From NCBI RefSeq assembly GCF_000943555.1, contig NZ_JTDV01000015.1:1-64000 (forward strand): a stretch of DNA of 64,000 nt. Direction: 5' to 3'. The DNA is from Neotamlana nanhaiensis. Lineage in GTDB: Bacteria; Bacteroidota; Bacteroidia; Flavobacteriales; Flavobacteriaceae. Under the pieces are notes generated by a model, which saw only the letters and a list, made by a program, of their open reading frames with translations, ran no database searches and was not told where the DNA came from. A program made the position numbers and the translations under genes. Every line of letters begins with the position of its first letter. Position 1 is the first letter of the stretch. Positions 26,537 through 35,780 of this stretch are shown piece after piece.

Positions 26537-27601
26537 TTATGCTTTACGTTCTAATTCGCTCATTACTTCAACCACAACTTTTACGCTATCTAAAGGTAAT
26601 GCGTTGTACATTGAAGCTCTATAACCTCCAACACTTCTGTGGCCGTTAAGTCCGTTAACACCAGCTTCTTTAAGCATAGTATCGAAGGTTTCTTTAAGGT
26701 TTTCGTTTTCAAGTGTAAAGGTAGCGTTCATGTTCGAGCGATCTTCTTTTGCTGCAAACCCTTTAAATAATGGGTTTAAGTCAATTTCAGAATACATTAA
26801 ACGCGCTTTCTTTTCGTTTTCTTTTTCAATAGCTGTAATACCGCCTTGTGCTTTTAACCACTCTAACGTTAACATAGATGTGTATACTGCAAAAACAGGA
26901 GGCGTGTTAAACATACTACCTTTATCGATATGTAACTTGTAATCCATCATAGAAGGTATTTTACGCGATACTTTGCCTAAAACGTCTTCTTTAACAATTA
27001 CTAAAGTTGTACCTGCTGGTCCCATGTTTTTTTGAGCTCCAGCATAAATGATATCGAATTTTGAAAAATCTAAACTACGAGAAAAAATATCACTACTCAT
27101 ATCGCAAACCATTGGAATTGGTGAGTTTGGAAATTCTTTCATTTGTGTACCAAAAATAGTGTTGTTTGAGGTACAGTGAAAATAATCGTAATCTTCAGGG
27201 ATTTCGTAACCCTTTGGAATGTAGTTATAGTTTGCATCTTTTGATGATGCTACTTCGTAAATATCGTCGTAAATCTGAGCCTCTTTAATGGCCTTTGCTG
27301 CCCAAGTACCAGAATTTAAATAACCCGCTCTTTTTTCTAGAAGGTTTAAAGCTACCATTAGAAACTGCGTGCTAGCACCACCTTGTAAAAATAAAGCTTT
27401 GTAACCTTTGCCTTCTAAACCAAGAAGTTCAAGGGCAAGCGCTCTAGCGTTTTCCATAATGTCTACAAAAGCTTTGCTACGGTGGGATATCTCAATTAAA
27501 GACAACCCGCTGTTATCTAAATCTAGAACGGCTTGTGAAGCTTTTTGTAATACTTCTTGAGGTAAAATACATGGTCCTGCGCTAAAATTGTGTTTTTTCA
27601 T
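26537..27601 (-). CDS. serC: Phosphoserine aminotransferase
   Basis: 354 residues, class V aminotransferase fold. N-terminal KKHNFSAGPCILPQEVL, helix SHRSKAFVDIMENA, the cofactor site around DMSSDIFSRSLDFSKFDIIYAGAQKNMGPAGTT with the PLP lysine in AGAQKN, and the C-terminal GLNGHRSVGGYRASMYNALPLDSV. It converts phosphohydroxypyruvate and glutamate to phosphoserine, and can also serve vitamin B6 synthesis. Operon with serA downstream. Confidence 0.95.
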   Translation of the reverse strand: MKKHNFSAGPCILPQEVLQKASQAVLDLDNSGLSLIEISHRSKAFVDIMENARALALELLGLEGKGYKALFLQGGASTQFLMVALNLLEKRAGYLNSGTWAAKAIKEAQIYDDIYEVASSKDANYNYIPKGYEIPEDYDYFHCTSNNTIFGTQMKEFPNSPIPMVCDMSSDIFSRSLDFSKFDIIYAGAQKNMGPAGTTLVIVKEDVLGKVSRKIPSMMDYKLHIDKGSMFNTPPVFAVYTSMLTLEWLKAQGGITAIEKENEKKARLMYSEIDLNPLFKGFAAKEDRSNMNATFTLENENLKETFDTMLKEAGVNGLNGHRSVGGYRASMYNALPLDSVKVVVEVMSELERKA

Positions 27602-27783
27602 CTGTTTGTTTTTTGTCTTATTTTTTGAATCAGATGTAATCTTAAATCATTTAAAAAAAAGCTAAAAATTACTGCTAATTTAAGAATCTTTATAAGAATT
27701 AAGATTTCATTTTTTGTAAAAAAAATTAAGTTGTAAAGTTGGTGATAAATTGAGTATTTTGTGTTAAAAATTCAATAATTTTT

Positions 27784-28845
27784 TTACGAAATTGCTAATA
27801 AAAATTCAACAGAATCGACACTATCCGCATAATCCCAAAGATTTGGCTTTTGGGTATGCCCAAACGGTATTTCGTTGTCTGTAAAATTATGAGAAACGAT
27901 GCACTGAATTTGATCTTTTTCTGTTTCTAATTTTTCTTTAAGCGTATTCGCGTCCTTATAATATTCGTAAAATAATGTGGCAATAGGCGACGCGTAGCTT
28001 TCATCTTCTTTAATCATAAAAAATCCGTTTTCAAGCATATCAAACTCACTCATTAAATATACGGCTTTATTGTAATCGTAATTGTTTGCATATTTGGCTT
28101 GTTCAATTATGGGATGCCAATGGTAAATGGCTTCGAAAAAAGTTTTAAAGTCGTAATTTTCTGGAACGTAAATTTTTGAAACGTTTCGGCATCCTAAGCC
28201 GTAATATCTAAAAATGTCTTCTGATAGGTTTTTTAAATCGTCCGTCGTTTCATTACCTGTTAAAACCGCAATCGAATTTCGATTTTTTCTAATAATAGCC
28301 GGTTTTCCTTTAAAATAATATTCAAAATAGCGTGCTGTATTGTTGCTTCCTGTGGCAATTACAGCATCAAAATTTTCTAGTTTAGCTTCGGTAAATTGTG
28401 TTTTTCCTTTAAAACTTGGTTCAACATATTCTAGGTATTTTGCTAAGTACGGTAATAGTTGCTTATCGTTACTCGATTGTTTTACCAATACATCATGCCC
28501 CGTAATTAACACCGCTAAAAAATCATGAAATCCAACTAGCGGAATATTTCCCGCCATAATAATAGCAATCGTTTTGGGGTTTTTGGTGTTAATTTGGTAA
28601 GGTTTTAACCAGGTTTCAAGGTTGTCTGGGGTTAAAGCTTCTGCCCAACTTTGTATAGCAAACCTAAGGTTTTCTGGTGTAAACCAACCATTGTGTTCTT
28701 CGGCAAGTTTTAATTGGTGTTTAAAGCCATCAAAAAACAAATCGTTACATTTAATATTCTCTTTCTTTTGTACGGTTTTGTTTGAAAATTGTTTTAAAAA
28801 CAACCCTAAATTCACAAAAGCATTAATTCTTTGGTCTAATTGCAT
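27784..28845 (-). CDS. Acyl-CoA reductase, LuxC-like
   Basis: 353 residues. Aldehyde-dehydrogenase-like fold of the LuxC family: IAIIMAGNIPLVGFHDFLAVLITGHDVLVKQSSNDKQLLPYL, AVIATGSNNTARYFEYYFKGKPAIIRKNRNSIAVLTGNET, and the cysteine-containing FRYYGLGCRNVSKIYVPENYD, where Cys is the likely acylation site. Predicted to reduce an acyl-CoA to aldehyde with NADPH; the physiological substrate in Flavobacteriaceae is not established. It is transcribed away from the ferredoxin gene from a shared 95-bp region, a conserved neighbourhood in this group, which may reflect electron supply or just synteny. Confidence 0.8.
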   Translation of the reverse strand: MQLDQRINAFVNLGLFLKQFSNKTVQKKENIKCNDLFFDGFKHQLKLAEEHNGWFTPENLRFAIQSWAEALTPDNLETWLKPYQINTKNPKTIAIIMAGNIPLVGFHDFLAVLITGHDVLVKQSSNDKQLLPYLAKYLEYVEPSFKGKTQFTEAKLENFDAVIATGSNNTARYFEYYFKGKPAIIRKNRNSIAVLTGNETTDDLKNLSEDIFRYYGLGCRNVSKIYVPENYDFKTFFEAIYHWHPIIEQAKYANNYDYNKAVYLMSEFDMLENGFFMIKEDESYASPIATLFYEYYKDANTLKEKLETEKDQIQCIVSHNFTDNEIPFGHTQKPNLWDYADSVDSVEFLLAIS

Positions 28846-28850
28846 TCTAA

Positions 28851-28882
28851 TTTGGTTATGAATGGTTTTGGCTTTATTTTTG
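28851..28882 (+). promoter_or_regulatory. Promoter of the ferredoxin gene
   Basis: TTTG (28851-28854), 20 nt, TATTTTTG (28875-28882), a full consensus. The -33 box lies just inside the divergent regulatory region of the acyl-CoA reductase gene. Confidence 0.75.
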
Positions 28883-28888
28883 CAACTG

Positions 28889-28896
28889 CAAATTTA
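28889..28896 (-). promoter_or_regulatory. -7 element for the acyl-CoA reductase gene
   Basis: Minus-strand TAAATTTG, 6 bp from the opposite -7 element, so the two promoters are back to back and RNA polymerase could occupy only one at a time. The -33 box is not clear. Confidence 0.4.
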
Positions 28897-28940
28897 AGGA
28901 AACATTATAAGTTCTTAAATTTTAAAAGATAAAAATTACT

Positions 28941-29294
28941 ATGGCAATAATTATAACAGACGAATGTATTAACTGTGGTGCTTGCGAACCAGAGTGCCCT
29001 AATACAGCAATATATGAAGGCGCCGACGATTGGCGTTATAAAGACGGAACAAGTTTAGAAGGAAGTATTGTTTTACCTAACGGAAAAGAAGTTGATGCCG
29101 ATGAAGCTCAAGAGCCGGTTAGCGACGATTTGTATTACATTGTTCCAGATAAATGTACTGAGTGTAAAGGGTTTCATGATGAGCCACAATGTGCAGCAGT
29201 TTGTCCTGTAGATTGTTGTGTGCCAGATGATGACCACGAAGAAACCGAAGACGAGCTTCTAGCAAAACAACGCTTTATGCATCCGGACGGATAG
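28941..29294 (+). CDS. Dicluster ferredoxin, 2x[4Fe-4S]
   Basis: 117 residues with two cluster motifs: [12 protein letters not shown] at 9-20 (CxxCxxCxxxCP) and [18 protein letters not shown] near 73-90 (CxxCx8CxxxCP). The longer loop of the second motif is usual for YfhL/Alvin-type ferredoxins. Strongly acidic (pI low), soluble. It carries electrons at low potential in the cytoplasm; the partner enzyme is not known. It has its own promoter and terminator. Confidence 0.93.
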   Translation: MAIIITDECINCGACEPECPNTAIYEGADDWRYKDGTSLEGSIVLPNGKEVDADEAQEPVSDDLYYIVPDKCTECKGFHDEPQCAAVCPVDCCVPDDDHEETEDELLAKQRFMHPDG

Positions 29295-29320
29295 TTTTGA
29301 AAGACATAAAATTTTAAATT

Positions 29321-29352
29321 AATCCTGAGTTTTTTGCTCAGGATTTTTTGTT
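29321..29352 (+). terminator. Terminator of the ferredoxin gene
   Basis: AATCCTGAG (29321-29329) and CTCAGGATT (29337-29345), 9-bp stem with a T-rich loop, then a T run. It precedes thiN, whose true start lies beyond it. Confidence 0.88.
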
Positions 29353-29375
29353 TCTTAGCTTTAAATATTCTTGTA

Positions 29376-29981
29376 ATGACATTAAAAAAAGCGTTTTTAT
29401 TAATTAATGGCGAACCGCCAATTGTGTTTCCAGATTTAAGTAAATACGATATAGTTTGCGCTACCGATGGTGGTTACAAACATTTAATGAACCATAATAT
29501 TACACCCGATTTTATAAGCGGCGATTTCGATTCGTTAGCCGAATTACCTAAAGATGTTGAAGTAATACATACACCCGATCAAGATTTTACCGATTTCGAT
29601 AAAATACTAAATATTTTAAAAGAAAAAGGATTTGTTTATATTGATGTTTATGGTGCTAGCGGCCAAGAGCAAGACCACTTTTTAGGTAATTTGAGTACAG
29701 CCGTACATTGGAAAAACACATTAAAGCTCACTTTTTTTGATAATTATGGCTATTATTTTTTAGCCGATAAACAGATTGAAATTAAAAACTGTAAAAACAA
29801 GATTGTTTCATTAGTACCATTAACGCCTGTTGAAGGTATTAGTACAACTGGTTTAAAATACCCACTAAACAACGAAAATTTAAGTTTTGGTAAACGTATT
29901 GGTACCAGAAATACTGCAATTAATGAAGTTGTTACCATTGCCCATAACAGCGGCGATTTGTTTGTTTTTGTAAATATGTAG
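29376..29981 (+). CDS. Thiamine pyrophosphokinase
   Basis: 201 residues from the ATG at 29376; an in-frame ATG at 29334 is inside the ferredoxin terminator. N-terminal catalytic domain: LLINGEPPIVFPDLSKYDIVCATDGGYKHL, then PDFISGDFDSL (SGDFDS is the substrate/metal signature), TPDQDFTDFDKIL and the GASGQEQDHFLGNL loop. The C-terminal beta domain includes VSLVPLTPVEGISTTGLKYPL. It converts thiamine to thiamine diphosphate with ATP in the cytoplasm. No thiamine riboswitch is visible upstream. Confidence 0.92.
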   Translation: MTLKKAFLLINGEPPIVFPDLSKYDIVCATDGGYKHLMNHNITPDFISGDFDSLAELPKDVEVIHTPDQDFTDFDKILNILKEKGFVYIDVYGASGQEQDHFLGNLSTAVHWKNTLKLTFFDNYGYYFLADKQIEIKNCKNKIVSLVPLTPVEGISTTGLKYPLNNENLSFGKRIGTRNTAINEVVTIAHNSGDLFVFVNM

Positions 29982-30032
29982 GCGTATTACCAGTAATTTA
30001 ACTAACTTGTTGCAAGTTAATTTATACTTAAA

Positions 30033-31022
30033 ATGAGTGTTGTAAAATTTGTTATAATTGGTGCTGGAAATATTGCGTCAACTTATTTAAATGCCATAAA
30101 TAATATTGAAAACGCTAAAGTTGTTGCTATAATTTCAAGTAAAACCGAAAAACCAACATATTTAAAAGCGTTGCCGTTTTTTAAAACTTTAGCCGAGGTT
30201 TCAGTACCTTTTGATGCTGTAATTATTTGTACGCCTAACGGGTTGCATCATGTATCCTGCATCGAGGCTGCTAAATTAGGAAAGCACGTGTTATGCGAAA
30301 AACCTATTGATATTACCATTGAAGCTATTGATAACATGATTGCTTCCTGCAAAACGGCTAATGTTAAACTAGGGGTTGCATACCAAAGGCGTTATAGTTC
30401 AGATAATCCTGTAATTAAAAAGTTGATTGATTCTGGGGAATTGGGCACTGTTTTTTCGGTGGATTTATCGGTGAAAAACTATCGCGATGATGCGTATTAT
30501 AATTCTTCTGAGTACCGTGGAACATATAGTATTGATGGTGGCGGACCATTTATTCAGCAGGCATCACATTATATCGATTTGTATTATTGGTTTTTCGGGA
30601 AACCGAAGAAAATTGTGAGCAAACTGGCAACTTTCGCTCATAATATTGAAGTAGAAGATCATGGTGTTGCTATTTGTGAACACAATTCTGGGATGTTGGC
30701 AACCATTACCGCTTCAACAGCTACAAAACCAGGTTTTCCAGCTAAATTAGAAATATACACCAGTAAAGGTTGTTTAATTCTGGAAAACGATGTGATTGCC
30801 CATTGGAGTATTGAAGGTCTTGAAAACCCAACAACCGTTACGCCAAGCCAAAATACCCATACAGGTGCAGCAACCGCAGCAGTAAGCGATACAACCAACC
30901 ACGAAACCATTTTAAATGACTTTGTAAAAGCTATACAAAACGATACAGAACCTCTAATTACAGGGGAATCGGCTAAAAATGCTACTGAGATTGTATTGGA
31001 GATTTATAATAGTGAGTTTTAG
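30033..31022 (+). CDS. Gfo/Idh/MocA-family oxidoreductase
   Basis: 329 residues. The N-terminal Rossmann domain has VIIGAGNIASTYLNAI at 7-22, IICTPNGLHHVSCIEAAKLGKHVLCEKP with the conserved EKP lysine, and AYQRRYSSDNPVIKKLIDSGELG. The C-terminal domain has DGGGPFIQQASHYIDLYYWFFGKPKK, where HYID fits the catalytic histidine region. It is an NAD(P)-dependent dehydrogenase for a sugar or cyclitol, possibly a nucleotide-sugar derivative; the substrate is unknown. It starts 51 bp after thiN and could share its transcript. Confidence 0.88.
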   Translation: MSVVKFVIIGAGNIASTYLNAINNIENAKVVAIISSKTEKPTYLKALPFFKTLAEVSVPFDAVIICTPNGLHHVSCIEAAKLGKHVLCEKPIDITIEAIDNMIASCKTANVKLGVAYQRRYSSDNPVIKKLIDSGELGTVFSVDLSVKNYRDDAYYNSSEYRGTYSIDGGGPFIQQASHYIDLYYWFFGKPKKIVSKLATFAHNIEVEDHGVAICEHNSGMLATITASTATKPGFPAKLEIYTSKGCLILENDVIAHWSIEGLENPTTVTPSQNTHTGAATAAVSDTTNHETILNDFVKAIQNDTEPLITGESAKNATEIVLEIYNSEF

Positions 31023-31194
31023 GTTTTTGTTGAAAATAATTACTGAAATTTTATTTATTGTATTGATTTTGTGTGATTTAAAAGCTAATTTCGTTTTTTA
31101 GGCGATGAGAGCAATTAAAAAATGGTTCTAGCTCAATAGTTGTAACTACCCAAAAACGACAATATTTGTACAATTACAGAAATTAAATACTAAT

Positions 31195-31926
31195 TTGAAA
31201 TATTATTTATTCCTTGATGAAAGTGGTGACCACGGGCTAAAAAAAATTGACAAAAGTTTTCCTATTTTTTTGTTATGTGGAATTTTGATTTCAGAAGAAA
31301 ATTACAAACTAATTAGGAATGAGATTAATAGAATAAAAATTGAGTTCTGGAATAATAAAAATGTTATTTTCCACTCAAGAGATATTAGGAAATGTAATAA
31401 CGAATTTCAAATATTATTTGATTTAGGTATTAAAGAGAAATTCTATGAATCCATAAATGTTTTAGTAGAAAAGCAACAATATAATATTATTGCTGCTTCA
31501 ATAAATAAAACTGAATTCATAAAAAAATATGGAAGATTAGAAAACGATGTTTACGAAATATCACTTTCTTTCATACTTGAGAGAACTGTTTTTTGTCTAG
31601 ACAAACTCGGAAATTGTAATGATCTAGAAATAATTATAGAAAGAAGAGGAAAAAAGGAGGATACTAAATTAAATGAACATATACAGAAAGTTAAGCAAAT
31701 TGGAACATATTATGTTGATTCTGAAAGAATTCAAAATTACGGTTTCAAAGCAAAATTTAGTTGGAAAAATGAAAATATAAATGGTCTTCAACTTTCTGAT
31801 TTAATTGCTTATCCAATTGCTAGAAAAATTTTAAATCCACAAGGTGTTAACTTGTCGTTTGACAAATTTAAACATAATTTTTATACGAAAAATGGAAGGG
31901 TTTATGGGCTTAAGAAATTTCCATAA
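31195..31926 (+). CDS. DUF3800 domain protein
   Basis: 243 residues. Start is TTG at 31195; a stop codon in the same frame four codons upstream leaves no ATG. The N-terminus KYYLFLDESGDHGLKKIDKSFPIFLLCGILISE, with Asp8-Glu9, and the C-terminal NINGLQLSDLIAYPIARKI with its Asp identify DUF3800, an RNase H-like fold often found near mobile or defence genes. The gene is Lys/Asn/Ile-rich and more AT-rich than its neighbours, which suggests transfer. It has its own hairpin terminator. Function not established; a nuclease is a possibility. Confidence 0.85.
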   Translation: MKYYLFLDESGDHGLKKIDKSFPIFLLCGILISEENYKLIRNEINRIKIEFWNNKNVIFHSRDIRKCNNEFQILFDLGIKEKFYESINVLVEKQQYNIIAASINKTEFIKKYGRLENDVYEISLSFILERTVFCLDKLGNCNDLEIIIERRGKKEDTKLNEHIQKVKQIGTYYVDSERIQNYGFKAKFSWKNENINGLQLSDLIAYPIARKILNPQGVNLSFDKFKHNFYTKNGRVYGLKKFP

Positions 31927-31928
31927 AA

Positions 31929-31954
31929 CAAAAAGGCTGAGAAAACTCAACCTT
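31929..31954 (+). terminator. Terminator of the DUF3800 gene
   Basis: AAAAGG-TGAG and CTCA-CCTTTT pair around AAAA, with one opposed C/A. It is followed by a short GC-rich tract containing GGGGACACCCC (31968-31978), which is out of character for the local DNA. A second small hairpin (GTGTAAG/CTTACGC, 32131-32148) with a T run lies before the next gene. Confidence 0.6.
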
Positions 31955-32193
31955 TTACGCCGACCGGGGACACCCCAATCCTAATATTTTTTGAACAACT
32001 TATCAGTTGTAGTATGGTACAAAAGTACTAAAAATAAATAATTAACCTAACGATGTTCATAAAAAGTAGCTAAGCAAGTATTGAATGCTATTTGCTTTAC
32101 TTGTTTAATAACATTTGTTTAGTCGAGAAAGTGTAAGTTTGCTTACGCACTATTTTTTATATATAAACGGATAATCACAACAATCACCATAAA

Positions 32194-32724
32194 ATGAAAA
32201 AATCCCAAATAAACCCCATGCCCAAATTTTTCGATCGCTATATCAAGTTGGTTCGAGAAGATGATTTATTGTTGGCATTAACAAATTCGTTGTCCGTTTT
32301 AAACGAACTCGATTTAGCACTTTACAACACTATTGCCGATAAACGTTACCAACCCGAAAAATGGACGGTTAAAGAAGTAATACAACATGTTATTGATAAC
32401 GAGCGTATTCAAGCTTATCGAGCGTTGCGTTTTGCAAGATTTGACACTACCGTTTTATCAGGCTATGATGAAAAAGTTTTGGCGCACCACAATAATGCCA
32501 ATAAAAGAACCATAGATGATTTACTAAATGAGCTAAAATTAGTTAGGCAAACCAGTATTTACCTTTTTGAAAGTTTTGACGATGATGGCGTTAAAAATTT
32601 AGGCGATTGCTTTAACGTGAAAATAAATGCTTTGGCGCTAGGTTTTGTAATTGTAGGGCATCAAATGCATCATTTAAACATCATCAACGAGCGTTATGTG
32701 CCGTTGGTTAATCCTCGCCACTAA
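32194..32724 (+). CDS. DinB/YfiT-like metal-dependent protein (possible thiol transferase)
   Basis: 176 residues, four-helix bundle of the DinB superfamily. The metal triad is likely H65 (VKEVIQHVIDNERI), H156 and H160 (VIVGHQMHHLNII). WTVKEVIQHVIDNE is the family signature. Members in low-GC Gram-positives and others transfer bacillithiol or other thiols; BshC, encoded at 46.7 kb here, makes bacillithiol, so such a role is plausible. The last 17 bases overlap the end of the convergent gene. Confidence 0.85.
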   Translation: MKKSQINPMPKFFDRYIKLVREDDLLLALTNSLSVLNELDLALYNTIADKRYQPEKWTVKEVIQHVIDNERIQAYRALRFARFDTTVLSGYDEKVLAHHNNANKRTIDDLLNELKLVRQTSIYLFESFDDDGVKNLGDCFNVKINALALGFVIVGHQMHHLNIINERYVPLVNPRH

Positions 32725-34180
32725 AAGCCTTCATTTCTTCGGTGGGTTCTAAAGTAGCTTCATTGGCCCAAGTGGTTTTATCGAATGCAGATAGTACTTT
32801 AAAGGGCGCTGTTTCTTCTTGAGTAATGGCATCAAAATCACTTTGCGTAATTTGGCTATTTTCGGTAAAAAGCATTTCCACTTTACTGCGGTTTTCGCCT
32901 TCTAATTTTATACTAAACTTAATTTTGTTTCTATCCCGGCTGTTTTCAATCAATTTAAAATCTCGACTAAAATAAAAATAGCTTCCCGATGTATGTTTTA
33001 TATATTTTGGATGGTAAAATGTACTGCCTTTTTCAAATAAAATAGAACCTCTATTTGCGTTTTCAATGTATTTAACACCCAGTAAAAGTTTTAAATTAAG
33101 TTTTTCGCCATGTCTGTTTTTGTAATACGAATACTCCACTTTGGTTATGGCATAATCGCCATCATTTACATACATGGTACCCGAATGTTTGGCTTTTCCT
33201 TTTCGCGGTGAAAAATTAATAATATAGGTAAGGTTGCTGTTGTAAAGCGTTACATCTTCAAACTCGTAATCGTATAAATTAGGATTTATAAATTGAGTTA
33301 GTAATGAGTTTTCGGCAAATTGCGTGCGCTTCAATAACCTTTTCGCATCGTTGTTTAAAGTGCTTAATTCAAACTTGTCTTTGTTTTTATTCTTAAATTC
33401 TTCATCGTTTAGGGCTAGTGAGTCTTCAACTGTAAAAAAACCAGTTTTTACTTTGTAAGTTTTGGTGGTATCTAAATACGTTAATACAATTTTTTGGGCG
33501 CGATCTTGTACTTCTTCAATCGAAAAATTATTTTTTGCATCAAGAAGTTTTGTGGCTTTACTCACGGCCAATTTGCTGCTGTCTTGATTTAAGGTATAAA
33601 GCTCTCCTTTAAAATCGGTAAAATGTTTGGCGTCGCTTTCTCGTACTTTTTTAGATAAAGCAATTAATTCGGCATTGGCACGGGCTAAATTTTGTTTGTT
33701 AAATTCTGAAGCTTTGTCAATTTCAAAATCTAAATGATCAAAATGTCCGTAATTGGTAGTTCTATGAAAAATGCTGTGTTTGTTAAGGTTGGCATTGTAG
33801 TTTTTAGAAATATTTTGCCTTACTTTTGCTATTATAGAATCGGCATTTGGTCTTTTATTGCTTATATAAACTTCATCTAATTGATTTAAAGCTTGCGATA
33901 ATTTTATAAGCAAATTAGCTTTTTTTATTGCCGAAATGCTTAACGTTTCACTTTCGTAGCCCAAACAGGAAATCGTAATGGTTATAGCGTCGTTATTTAG
34001 GTTATTTAAAGTGAAATAGCCATCGTCGTTCGATATTAAACCGCTGTTTTTCCCAGTTTTTATGGTCGCATAAGGAATAGGTGCTTTAGTGTTTTTGTCA
34101 ATTATTCTAGCCGTAATATTTTGCGAGAATATAGACATTGAACAAAACAAAAAAGAAAATAAAACAAGAATCTGTTTCAT
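32708..34180 (-). CDS. Secreted protein with carboxypeptidase-like regulatory domain
   Basis: 490 residues. Signal peptide MKQILVLFSFLFCSMSIFSQ. Residues 22-100 are a carboxypeptidase-regulatory-like domain (ITARIIDKNTKAPIPYATIKTGKNSGLISNDDGYFTLNNL). The remaining 390 residues have the pattern of flavobacterial DUF5686-like or outer-membrane-associated proteins: a helical middle, then beta strands with repeated Tyr/Phe (DYAITKVEYSYYKNRHGEKLNLKLL). No TonB plug and no sorting domain. Function unknown; periplasmic or outer-membrane location is likely. Confidence 0.78.
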   Translation of the reverse strand: MKQILVLFSFLFCSMSIFSQNITARIIDKNTKAPIPYATIKTGKNSGLISNDDGYFTLNNLNNDAITITISCLGYESETLSISAIKKANLLIKLSQALNQLDEVYISNKRPNADSIIAKVRQNISKNYNANLNKHSIFHRTTNYGHFDHLDFEIDKASEFNKQNLARANAELIALSKKVRESDAKHFTDFKGELYTLNQDSSKLAVSKATKLLDAKNNFSIEEVQDRAQKIVLTYLDTTKTYKVKTGFFTVEDSLALNDEEFKNKNKDKFELSTLNNDAKRLLKRTQFAENSLLTQFINPNLYDYEFEDVTLYNSNLTYIINFSPRKGKAKHSGTMYVNDGDYAITKVEYSYYKNRHGEKLNLKLLLGVKYIENANRGSILFEKGSTFYHPKYIKHTSGSYFYFSRDFKLIENSRDRNKIKFSIKLEGENRSKVEMLFTENSQITQSDFDAITQEETAPFKVLSAFDKTTWANEATLEPTEEMKAFSGED

Positions 34181-34328
34181 AGTTGATGGTTTTACTACAT
34201 AAACGATTTAGCTGTTATAATGTTACAGAATATTTTTCATAATAAAGTAGGTTAAACCATAAATTAACAAAGGTTTAGGTTTTAAAAACAAGCGTAATTT
34301 TTCGGTTAATTATTTCTATTTAATTAAT

Positions 34329-34336
34329 TACATTTG
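34329..34336 (+). promoter_or_regulatory. -7 element before ychF
   Basis: TACATTTG matches TAnnTTTG, 95 bp upstream of the ychF start. No clear TTG is present at the expected -33 position. Confidence 0.4.
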
Positions 34337-34430
34337 CACCGCGAATTACATGCTGTAAAAGCAGGCTAATCGTAAATTTAATAAGTTGTTAAAAGATTTT
34401 CGTTTGCACGGAAATTAAAAATAAATATCA

Positions 34431-35525
34431 ATGAAAGCAGGAATTGTAGGATTACCAAACGTAGGAAAATCAACGTTATTTAATTGTTTATCGAATGCCA
34501 AGGCGCAAAGTGCAAACTTTCCGTTTTGTACTATCGAGCCTAATATTGGTGTGGTAAACGTACCCGATCCTAGGTTAGAGAAATTAGAAAGTTTAGTAAA
34601 CCCTGAGCGTGTTATTCCTGCAACCGTAGAGATTGTTGATATTGCGGGATTGGTAAAAGGCGCGAGTAAAGGTGAAGGATTGGGAAACCAATTTTTAGCA
34701 AACATTCGCGAAACCGATGCTATTTTACACGTGTTACGTTGTTTCGATAACGATAATATTGTACACGTTGATGGTAGTGTAGATCCTATTCGAGATAAAG
34801 AAACCATTGATATGGAGTTGCAACTTAAAGATCTTGAAACGGTTGATAAAAAATTAGATAAAGTAAAACGTGCTGCAAAAACAGGTAATAAAGAGGCTCA
34901 AAAAGAAGAAGCAACTTTATTAGCTATAAAGGCAGGTTTAGAAGCAGGAAAATCGGTTAGAGCGTTAGAGTTTAGCGATGATGATTATGCCGATTTTGTA
35001 AAACCATCTCAATTTATTACCGATAAACCAGTGATGTATGTTTGTAATGTAGATGAAGGATCTGCGGTTTCGGGAAATGCTTATGTAGAGAAAGTAAAAG
35101 AAACTGTAAAAGATGAAAATGCTGAGGTTTTAGTGCTTGCTGTGGGTACTGAAGCAGATATTAACGAGTTAGAAGATTATGAAGAGCGCCAAATGTTTTT
35201 ACAAGATATAGGTCTTGATGAACCAGGATCGGCAAAGTTAATTCGTGGGGCTTATAAATTATTAAATCAGCAAACCTATTTTACTGCTGGTGTAAAAGAA
35301 GTGCGAGCGTGGACGGTTTCCATAGGCGCCACGGCGCCACAAGCGGCTGGTGTAATTCATACCGATTTTGAAAAAGGTTTTATTCGAGCCGAAGTTATTG
35401 CTTATAACGATTATGTAGCATTAGGTAGCGAAACTAAAGTAAAAGAAGCAGGTAAAATGCGTGTTGAAGGAAAAAATTACATTGTTAAAGATGGCGATGT
35501 GATGCATTTCCTTTTTAATGTGTAA
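34431..35525 (+). CDS. ychF: YchF family GTPase/ATPase
   Basis: 364 residues. P-loop GLPNVGKSTLFN at 7-18, switch II DIAGLVKGASKGEGLGNQFLANIRETDA, NVDEGSA in place of the NKxD motif (the NxxE variation gives the ATP preference of this family), and a C-terminal TGS domain (FTAGVKEVRAWTVSIGATAPQAAGVIHTDFEKGFIRAEV). It hydrolyses ATP, binds ribosomes and has been linked to redox stress. A strong terminator follows. Confidence 0.96.
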   Translation: MKAGIVGLPNVGKSTLFNCLSNAKAQSANFPFCTIEPNIGVVNVPDPRLEKLESLVNPERVIPATVEIVDIAGLVKGASKGEGLGNQFLANIRETDAILHVLRCFDNDNIVHVDGSVDPIRDKETIDMELQLKDLETVDKKLDKVKRAAKTGNKEAQKEEATLLAIKAGLEAGKSVRALEFSDDDYADFVKPSQFITDKPVMYVCNVDEGSAVSGNAYVEKVKETVKDENAEVLVLAVGTEADINELEDYEERQMFLQDIGLDEPGSAKLIRGAYKLLNQQTYFTAGVKEVRAWTVSIGATAPQAAGVIHTDFEKGFIRAEVIAYNDYVALGSETKVKEAGKMRVEGKNYIVKDGDVMHFLFNV

Positions 35526-35548
35526 TAAAAAGATTTTAAAAAATCAAT

Positions 35549-35590
35549 AAAAATCAAAAGCTTGAACTTCAGGTTTTTGATTTTTTTTTG
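35549..35590 (+). terminator. Terminator of ychF
   Basis: AAAATCAAAAGC..GAA pairs with TTC.GGTTTTTGATTTT around a single base, with a long T run after it. Confidence 0.82.
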
Positions 35591-35681
35591 GATTTATATT
35601 ACGGTTGATGCATTTTTTTTTGCAAATAGGTATATGCACTAAGAATCATGTAAATCTGCAATGCTAATTATACTTAGGTAA

Positions 35682-35711
35682 TTGGAAATCAGTTGTTGTT
35701 TGGTATATTTG
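35682..35711 (+). promoter_or_regulatory. Promoter of the SRPBCC gene at 35781
   Basis: TTG (35682-35684), 19 nt, TATATTTG (35704-35711), a full consensus. About 65 nt of leader follow. Confidence 0.65.
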
Positions 35712-35780
35712 CGTGTGCTTTATTTTTAACTAAAGCAAAAAAATACCTTTTAAAGCTTATAAAAAAGGTCCCAGTTTGTT

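Noticed and set aside
29295-29375. Thiamine (TPP) riboswitch before the thiamine pyrophosphokinase gene
   Set aside because: The gap is only the ferredoxin terminator and 24 bases; no TPP-box words are present.
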